Part shown: positions 49,879 through 57,647 of the stretch, piece by piece
Layout of the letters: every line of letters begins with the position of its first letter
Numbering within the stretch: the first letter of the stretch is position 1
Assembly: GCF_000220395.1 (NCBI RefSeq)
Contig: NW_004086338.1
Coordinates: forward strand, 1 to 57,647
DNA from: Ichthyophthirius multifiliis
Taxonomy: Eukaryota > Ciliophora > Oligohymenophorea > Hymenostomatida
Direction: 5' to 3'
DNA length: 57,647 nt
Made by a program: the position numbers and the translations under genes
The notes under the pieces: model-generated
Database searches by the model: none
The model's input: the letters and a program-made list of their open reading frames with translations, nothing else
Told to the model about the DNA's origin: nothing

Positions 49879-50729
49879 GTAATATTTATAATAGTAATAT
49901 TAATAATTAAGGAGGCGCTTTTAATTTTATGAGAAAACTTTTCGAAAATAAAAAACCTAATACAGAAAATAATGTATTAAAATAAATAATACAACAAGAA
50001 TAAATTTTAAATAAAAATATTACATCATCAATAGCAAATTAAGCAGCTTAGAACATTTAATAAGAGCTCTATATTGATACTGATATTATAAATTTATTTT
50101 GCGAAGAAAGAGAAATTGCATTAAAAAAACTTAATTTCGATATAGATGAAACTAAAAGAAAATTAAAAGATTTATTTTTTAAAATATGTTCTATTGGTGA
50201 TAATGTTAAAACTAACGATTTTTTTGAAAAATTTTAATATTCTTTTTGTTTACTTTTCGTATTTTCGAAAATGCTTTTTTAAGAATGTAAGGAAATGTAT
50301 GAGCTTTAGATGTTTTTATCTAATTAGTTAATATAGACTAATTTATAAAATTCGATTCTTATTAATAAATTGGAAGATATTTAAGCATAAAAAATATCTT
50401 TGGAGTAATTGAAGGAGTACTTGTCTTAAAAAGTGAAAGATATTGAAAAAAAAAATATTTAAAATGATACTATTTTTCTCAAAAATAATAAAACTATTCA
50501 AGAATTAAAACATGAGAATGATTATTTAGCTAATAAAATTGCCATTCTTGAAAAAGCTAAAAACAAGAGTGATAATTAAGCAAAAATACTAGCTAAAGAA
50601 GTAAAAAACTAAATCCAAAATAATATCGATATTAATAAAAAATATGAAAAATTATAATTTAATATTAACTTTTTAAAAGAAGCACTTAAAGATTTCCAAA
50701 ATAATGACTAATAATAATAATAAATATGA
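48702..50729 (+). CDS. F-box and coiled-coil protein
   Basis: ATG 48702 to TGA 50727, roughly 670 residues. The N-terminal half is Glu/Lys/Gln coiled coil (IINEHKEEIINLKQQHQNE). At about 49385-49465 an F-box-like motif appears, HNILQYLDIQNILKFRLVNK, with the Leu/Ile spacing and RLVNK end of F-boxes that bind SKP1. Next come RFLTTIIFNTEYEKKYN and a hydrophobic/Cys-containing segment, then an Asn run from an AAT repeat (about 49829-49877). A second coiled-coil region ends NNDQQQQI. Right after the F-box (about 49461-49466) the frame needs one extra base; the frame around the AAT repeat is also uncertain. The protein is probably a substrate adaptor or a structural coiled-coil protein; the family is not identified. 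Confidence 0.65.
49829..49877. repeat. (AAT)n microsatellite in coding sequence
   Basis: A pure AAT repeat inside the F-box/coiled-coil gene. Downstream frame continuity implies poly-Asn; upstream continuity would give TAA-coded poly-Gln, so the repeat coincides with a frame ambiguity. Confidence 0.7.
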
Positions 50730-50856
50730 AATATAATATTTTTTTTTTTTTTAATATATAGAATTTGTATTTTTATTTAAAAATTAGTAAAAATAAAAAA
50801 AAAGATATTTATTTTTTTAATTAAATAAATAAATTATTTTTATACTAAAAAAAAAA

Positions 50857-53442
50857 ATGGATTTAGAAATTTAAGAAATATAAGAAGAAATATAAAACTC
50901 AAATAATATTTAATAAATTATAATTATTTTATAAAAATTAAATTAATAAATAATCAATAATGAAGTATTTTATTATTTAAATATTAATTAATAATAATAA
51001 AAAAGAATTTTAGATTTGTATTAATTTACAGAAAATTATTTTTAGAAAATATTTTATAAACTATTCATTAATGATAAAATATTTAGGAAATTCCAAAATA
51101 GAGTCTAAAAAGAAATAGAGGAATTATTTTTAAATTAAAAAATATCTAAATATCAACTTTTTAACATATATTATAATTATTTAATAAAATAATAATAAAC
51201 ATAAATAAATATTTATATTTTAAAAAAGTAATTTATTTACTAAATGTTTGAAATTACTTTTTTAGAAAATCAAAATAGCATTTTATAATTATTAACATCT
51301 TAAAAATAAGAAAAGGATTTAATAAGTATTCTTATAAATAAGATTTTCTAAATACAGACATTATTTATTAATTTTTTGGAAGATTGTCCATATAAAATTT
51401 GTAACGAATATTTCTATTAATTAATTTTTTAAAATTGCTATATTTTAAATGGAAGTGAGATTCTATAAATTGTAAATAAAATAATTATAAATGGAAATAT
51501 TAATTTGATTTGCTTTTATTTATTTAATATTAATAATCAATAATAAGATATTTTTAAGATTATATAAAAAAATATTTTATAAATATAAAAATATTATTAA
51601 ATTATTGGAATTTTAATATAATTACATTCTAAAGATATAAAAGAAGAATAAGAAATTAAATAATAAAGCCTAGTTTTTTCTAAAACACTATATTTTATTT
51701 AAGAAAACTAACTTCTTTATTTACTTTTAGATCGGATTATTTTCAATTTTACGTTTTATAATTTTACAGCTAAATTTCTTGTTTAATTCTTTTAATTAAA
51801 ATTTGATTATAGTATTATTTATAAAAAAATTAAATATAAACATATATATAAATAAAGATAATATTAAGAAAATATTTATTTAAGCAATTGAAATTTGGAG
51901 AGGATAAGAATTTATTAGACATGCTCATTAAAATTAATAATATTGTAAAAATAAAATAAAAACAAATATATATTTTTTTCTATAATAATAGTTATTACAA
52001 ATTTAATAAGAGAACTATTTAATATAATTAAACTATAAGATATTGAAAATCCTTAAATAATGAATAGTTTATAAAAAGGAATAACTTCTCGATTTGAGAC
52101 ATTTTCTGATTTTATATATATAAGAACATGCGCATTAGTAAAACAAAACAAACAAAAATATAATTCTATATATTCTTTTTAACAAAAAAAAACATCAATA
52201 AAAGTGTATATGGAAGGCTTTTTCAATAAAACTAGGTATGAAAATAGAAGAAAATATAGATAAAGAAGAACTGGAAGATTTTCGAAATTATCCAGACTAT
52301 ATGGTAATTGAAAATAAAGAAGAAATCGAAAAAACTGAAAAAGAATTATAATCTGAGTTATAAAATTCATAAAAAAAATAATATGAAGAAGAAAAATAAA
52401 AAAGTGAAAATTCAAGCCAAACAGATAGTGAAGAGGACGAATATCTTGAAATTAAATTAGAATCAACAGAAGAAAATCCATAAATATTATAAGCTCCTAA
52501 ACATTTATATGATTGCTTATTAGGATTAAGATCCGAAAATAGAAAAAGATTCGAACTATCAATAAAACATTTAAATTATTTAATTAGGAAAAGTGTAGAT
52601 GATTTATTTGTTATGTGGGAAGAACTAACTAATTAACTTTTAAGAATACATGAAATTGATAATTGGATTCCTAATTTCGATTTCTATAGAAAAAGAGCTT
52701 TGATAAGTTTATGTATATTTAAGCCTGAATATGTTTCAAAGTATTTTTTTTCAAAAGATAAATATTATTTTAATATTAAACTTAAAAAAAAAAAAATTAA
52801 TTGAACAAATAAATAATAAATATAAACTTAATTTTTTATATTTATAGGATTATTATAGATAGATTTTTTAGTGATGAATGTTATATTGGAGATAAACATT
52901 TTACTATTTAAATATTAATGGAAACGACTGACGAATTAGCAAATAATCCTAATAAATACATGACTGAAAAATTTAATGAATTTACACAAAACGAAGACTC
53001 GAATTTTTACTTTGAAAAAATATCAACTACTTATTGCAATTATTATTAATTTTTTTAGTTTTTTATTTTTTTTTATAGATAAAAAACCTTAAGAATATGA
53101 ATTGGACATAAAATAAGAATAAAAATTTAAATAAAAAAAGTAAAAAATAGAATAAAATACAAGAAGATGGGGAGAAACAAGAATTAAATTCGAAGAAGAA
53201 CAAAAAAATAAAAAGGATAAAATTTAAAAGTCATATAAAAAAAAGACCTTATAATCATAAATAATGATCCAAATAAATTTTTTATAAACAAATTAAATAA
53301 TTTAATATAATATTTCTATTTTCCTTTATTAATACCTCTAAGAAAAAAGCATTTAAAACTTTTTAGAAAAGAAACACTTTTAATATGTCAAGTTTTTTAA
53401 TTAATAACAATATATATTAGTAACGCAAGTAAAAAAAGATTA

Positions 53443-53505
<63 letters not shown>

Positions 53506-53849
53506 GAAATTCATTATTGTTTTATAATATGGTTGATGAAGCACTTGATCTTATTGAATTATTAATAGATATTAAAGATTTAAATTTTACTAGAAATTTA
53601 TTATAGTGCTTATTAAAAATTACAATGTTTATTAAAAAAGATATAATTGTTAATTATAGTTTAGTAATGGAAAAATTAATTTAAGTTTATTAAAAAATTT
53701 AAGGTTTATATTTGTTTTTAATATTTATTAAAATTATTTTTTAATTTTTTTTAGATAGACGCATATAAAATGAATAAGATCCTGCAAATAAATATTTAGT
53801 TCAATTAATTGCTAAAAATATTTAAAGTTTATTTAATATAGATTAATGA
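50857..53849 (+). CDS. TELO2: Telomere maintenance/PIKK chaperone TELO2 (TEL2) homologue
   Basis: ATG 50857 to TGA 53847. Introns at 51812-51884, 51945-51991, 52138-52204 and 52741-52847 join in phase. Conserved TEL2 landmarks: IWRGQEFIRHAHQNQQYFIT (the QQ motif), NSLQKGITSRFETFSDF, AFSIKLGMKIEENID, an acidic linker (about 52380-52480) and PKHLYDCLLGLRSENRKRF. Further on are LIRKSVDDLFVMWEELT, FYRKRALISLCIFKPE, FTIQILMETTDELANN and TRRWGETRIKFEEE. After an apparent missing base near 53250 comes NKFF and YFYFPLL, followed by the helical C-terminus (MVDEALDLIELLIDIKD). TELO2, with TTI1/TTI2, stabilises PIKKs such as mTOR, ATM and DNA-PKcs together with HSP90. The N-terminal third is Gln/Asn-rich and much diverged, as in other protists. 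Confidence 0.87.
53446..53503. repeat. (TA)n microsatellite in a TELO2 intron
   Basis: Alternating TA tract in the intron that precedes the LLFYNMVDEALDL exon. Confidence 0.75.
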
Positions 53850-54301
53850 TTTATAAAAATTAAATATGTAATTCAACTTATTATTTATTAATTTATTTTC
53901 ATATTTTTTTTTGTATATTAGATTAATTTACATATCTTTTGTTATTTTTTTAAATTTTTGTTTTTAAAATTAATTAAAAGTTATAAATATATCTTAAAGT
54001 TTTATAAATTTTATCTTTTATATGAATTTTTTTATTACATAACAAAAGTTATTATATATATAAAAATAGATTAAATAAATGAAATATTTATTATTTTTTA
54101 AAATTTTACATAGAAAATTTAAAATATTATTTTATATAATAGTTATATTATTATTTTTTTTAATAATAAAATTAAAAAATATAATAAAAAATAAAACGTC
54201 ATTAATATATTATAATTTAATAAAAGAAAACTAAAAAATATAATTTTAATAAACAAAATATTATAATTTATTTAAAATATAAAATTTTAATATTATTATT
54301 T
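53850..54301. other. Convergent AT-rich spacer
   Basis: Gap between the 3' ends of TELO2 (plus) and the small minus-strand gene; nothing is visible. Confidence 0.55.
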
Positions 54302-54991
54302 TCATGTTATTATTGAGTTATTTAACTATTCTTAAATTCTAAATAAATCTAAAATATTTATATTATTTTCACAATAATCCAATGTTTCATTAATATTATT
54401 ATTTTTTTTATCTTAAATACTCTATTTCCATTATTAATGCTATGGTTTATTTTCAAAAGGTTGATATTTCAAAGCTATTTATTTTAATCTTTACCATTCA
54501 ATATCAATTAAATTTTTTTATTAATCATCAAGCATTATATTTGAAGATGGCCTTTAGCTTTCAATATTTTCATTATAAATTTATTCCTATTTATTATTTT
54601 TTAATAAATTATTTAGAATCTCAAAATTTCCTTTAATAAGTTATCCTGCTAAAAAAAAAAAAATTATAGAGGCAAAAATTATAATGTAAATATTTTTCTA
54701 ATTTGATTAATGCAAATATAATTTTTAATAAAAATTTTAAAAAACATTAAAAAACCTTTATATTTCTAAAACTATATAATGTTTAAATTAAGTTTAATCT
54801 TTATCTTTTTATTAAGCTACTTTTATATTTTTTTAAAAAAATTAGTTTTCTTAAAGGTCATTTATTTTTTCTATTATCTCGCTTTTTTTTTATTCTTAAA
54901 TAATTACTTTTTGGTTTGATTTTATTCGAGAATTATAAATAGGATAAAATAAAAATCCAAATATAATCATTATTAATATTTTATTATTCAT
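54302..54991 (-). CDS. Small protein with signal-peptide-like N-terminus
   Basis: ATG 54991 starts MNNKILIMIIFGFLFYPIYN, a Lys-then-hydrophobic stretch like a signal peptide or anchor. A polar exon follows (KVIIQEQKKSEIIEKINDL). After an intron with a T13 run before its AG, a second exon (54302 to about 54640) reads NFEILNNLLKNNKQEQIYN, SSNIMLDDQQKNLIDIEWQ and ETLDYCENNINILDLFRIQ, ending at TGA 54302. About 190 residues. The Asp/Glu/Trp/Pro content of exon 2 sets it apart from spacer. The splice phase does not close cleanly, so the join is uncertain. No family is recognised; a secreted or membrane-anchored role is inferred from the N-terminus only. Confidence 0.45.
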
Positions 54992-57599
54992 TTATTTTAA
55001 TGTTCTATATTATTTAAATTTTTTTATATTTTTTTATTTCTATGTTATATATATTTAATAGTTAAAAACCTAATGATTTTTTTTTTTTGTAAAATCAAAG
55101 AAATAGGTTTAATTTGATTAAAAATAAATAATAAATTAAATTTATATTTTTAATATAATCATAAATTTTTTCAAAATAATAATAATAAATATTTCATAAT
55201 AATATATAAAAATAATAATATCTTATATTAATTAAAATAAAACAATAATTATTAAATTTATTTATTTTTAAATAAATAAATCAATATAATTATATAATAA
55301 TATAAATATTCCTCATTTAACCTAAAGATTTAGTAAAATATCCATATCTATATTTTTCGCCATAATTACAGTGAAATTCAATTATATATACGTGTATACA
55401 TATAAAATTATCTTATTCTTAATTTTTTTATATTATATTTTATATTAAATATATCATACTAGTTATGTAAAAATATTTAATTCATTTTTTAAAATTTTAA
55501 TTTTATATTGCACTTTAAAATATTGTAAAGGAATTTTAAGGTTTTTAATTTCTTCAAGTTATCATAATCTAAGCATTCTCTACAAAATTAATTTTAAAAT
55601 TCTAATTTAAAATTAAATTAATAGAAACTGCATAAAAAGTTAAATAATCAGTTTACAAGCGAGAAAATTTTATTATTGATTTTTAAAAATATTTTAATAA
55701 TTAATCATCTTTAATTTTATTTATTTATAACATATTTTGTTATTATATATATATTTAATTTTTTCAATATTAATTATAGAACATATAATTTTTGTATTAT
55801 ATTTTTATGTTTAAAATAAAGTATAATTTATATTATATATACTATAATTATTAATTTAATACATATATTTTGTATATTTTTTTTTAATTGAGATTTAATT
55901 ATAAATATAATAAATATTATATTATATTAAAAAACATTAAATTTAAAATAAAAATAAAGATATTAGCTAAAATTTAAAGTAATTTATAAATATATACCTT
56001 GTTTAAGAAATTAAAATATAGTAAATAAAGAAATAAATAAAATTAGTATTAAAAATAATATAAAAAAAGAGATATTAATTATTTAATATATTTTTTTTGT
56101 AAATTTCCGATAATAAATATATATATACTACAAGAATATGTATTAATTTTCAATTATTTTATTTTTAAAAAATAAATATTTTATTATTATTTATAATTAT
56201 AAAATTAAAAAAAATAATAATATTTTTATATAATTTTATAAAATAAATAAATATATATATATATAAATATTTAAATAAATAAATATATATATTATAAATA
56301 AAAAGATGTAATAGATTAATCATTAGTTAAAATAATTATAATAAAAAACAGTAAATATATATATTGAATATATTATTGTATAAAAAAATTTATAATATAA
56401 ATTTATTTATATTAAATATATATATATTTATATATTTTTATATTTATTTTTTATATCTTTATACATTTTATTTATATTTATAATTATTTAAATATTTTTT
56501 TTTTTATCATTTCAATTACTAAAACATTTTTATTATAATATTTTTCCTTTTATTAATAAAATAATTTATCCCATTTTTCTATTATCCTTTATTATTATAA
56601 AATTTTTTACCCTCACATTCATATATATATATATCTTATATTGTGCATCCCATATTATTATTATATTTTTTAAGTATACTTATAAACTTATAAATATATT
56701 TAATAAATTTTTAATATTTTTATACAGTATATTTCACTAAATTTTTTTTTTATCAATAAATTTTTAACACAATTGACAAAATTATTTTTTTTTTTATTAC
56801 ATATTGGTGCATTTATATGAAGCTAAATTATAAAAATTAATATTTTTATTTTTCTATTTATAATTCAGATAGCTATTGTTCTTGATAATATTTTTTAATG
56901 TGGTTCGTATAAAACAATATTTATTTAATATATTAAAATTAATATTATACATATGTGTAAGTGACATAATAAAGTAATTAAATATTTTCGATTTCTTTAA
57001 GTAATTTTTATTTAAAAAATTATATATATAATAACATTCTAAATTTATATAAAAATCAATTATTTTATCAGAACATACAGAATATTATTGTATTTGATAA
57101 TTAAAAAATTAATCTTATCATAAATATTCTCAAATATTTTCTATATTTAAGCTAGAATATAAACTATTAAATAATATTTTATATTTTATATTTTATAAAT
57201 TAAAAAAAAAATTTTTTTAATAAATTTGTTAATATTTTATAATAATATATAAAAATAGTATTAATAAAATATTGATATAAATATTTTTATATTTAGATAT
57301 AAAAAAATAATATTAAAAATTAAATGTAAAATAATTATGAAATAAATATAAAAAAAAAATATTAAAATATATAAAATAATAAAAAAACAAATTTAAATTA
57401 ATATATAGATATAATTAAAAAATATATGAGAATATAAAAATTATAATCAAAAATTATATTTAAAAATATATTTTGATATAATATAAAATTTTATTTAGTA
57501 TATTATAGTAATATTTTTATTTTAAAAACAATAAAAAAAATATAAAAAAATATAAAATCTCTAAATTATATATATAAAACAAACAAAAGCTATGAATAA
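54992..57599. other. AT-rich spacer
   Basis: About 2.6 kb of A/T-dominated DNA. Slightly higher G/C near 56570-56660 and 56760-56900 gives no recognisable frame. I support no gene here. Confidence 0.55.
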
Positions 57600-57647
57600 G
57601 GGTTGTTGGTCTAGTGGCATGATTCTCGTTTTAGGGTTACGAGAGGT
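57600..57647 (+). tRNA. tRNA-Pro-like gene, truncated by window end
   Basis: The 5' half of a tRNA, beginning at 57600 with acceptor strand GGGTTGT. The A-box/D arm TGGTCTAGTGGCATGATT is typical of eukaryotic tRNA-Pro. The anticodon stem CTCGT pairs with ACGAG around TTTAGGGTT, nine bases rather than seven, centred on AGG (Pro). The T arm and 3' acceptor strand lie beyond the window, so completeness cannot be judged. Confidence 0.75.

Noticed and set aside
52179-52415. Minus-strand 78-codon hydrophobic frame
   Set aside because: It is antisense to the acidic linker of the TELO2 gene.
1-57647. Mitochondrial or plastid origin because of extreme AT content
   Set aside because: GT-AG introns, TGA as sole stop, nuclear-type Leu tRNA and nuclear proteins (ADA2, TELO2, CDH1) exclude it.
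1-57647. Mobile elements, virus-like elements or CRISPR arrays
   Set aside because: I found no transposase, reverse transcriptase, capsid or integrase motif, no terminal repeats and no spaced palindromic repeats. The regular 46-48 kb array is exons, not a CRISPR.

Overview
The window reads as protist nuclear DNA, most likely from the somatic (macronuclear) genome of an oligohymenophorean ciliate, with an Ichthyophthirius- or Tetrahymena-like hymenostome as best guess. It is extremely AT-rich. TAA and TAG run through every conserved reading frame where glutamine is expected, and TGA is the only stop. Genes are split by short AT-rich GT-AG introns, and the untranslated spacers are almost pure A/T. 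This explains why ordinary ORF calling finds only fragments: the real genes emerge only when TAA/TAG are read as Gln. The species name is inference; the code, introns and gene content are read from the sequence.

Layout. 1-8 kb: spacer, then a divergent Ras-like GTPase and a TRAPPC8/TRS85-like gene, both minus. 8.7-10.9 kb: a pyruvate-kinase-like protein that has lost most catalytic residues (plus). 11.0-18.4 kb: a giant EF-hand/coiled-coil protein (plus). 19.2-20.3 kb: an FHA-FHA-RING protein (plus). 20.4-25.3 kb, minus: an Asn/Gln-rich coiled-coil protein, an AGC kinase with a possible Asn/Gln-rich tail, and a small coiled-coil protein. 26.2 kb: tRNA-Leu(UAG). 26.5-27.8 kb: a pseudokinase with poly-Gln (minus). 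28.5-31.5 kb: a USP deubiquitinase (plus). 31.7-34.3 kb: ADA2 (minus). 34.9-35.8 kb: an active-looking kinase (minus). 35.8-39.5 kb: near-empty AT desert with one small membrane protein. 39.5-40.9 kb: a TPR protein (minus). 42.0-43.4 kb: a CDH1/FZR1-type WD40 APC/C activator. 43.8-44.2 kb: BolA. 45.1-47.9 kb: a leucine-rich-repeat gene in which each repeat is its own 93-nt exon. 48.7-50.7 kb: an F-box/coiled-coil protein. 50.9-53.8 kb: a TELO2/TEL2 homologue. 54.3-55.0 kb: a small protein with a signal-like N-terminus (minus). 55.0-57.6 kb: spacer, then the 5' part of a tRNA-Pro-like gene cut by the window end.

The genes do not form one pathway. They are housekeeping and regulatory genes on both strands: trafficking (TRAPPC8), chromatin (ADA2), ubiquitin and cell cycle (USP, RING, F-box, CDH1), PIKK assembly (TELO2), Fe-S/glutaredoxin partner (BolA) and several kinases. 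The most striking structure is the 13 consecutive 93-nt, phase-2 exons at 46.0-47.9 kb. A second theme is catalytic decay of enzyme folds (pyruvate kinase, one kinase, the GTPase). A caution for every gene model here: several conserved frames need one extra base, always in the same direction and usually beside an A or T run, which looks like homopolymer undercalling in the source assembly.
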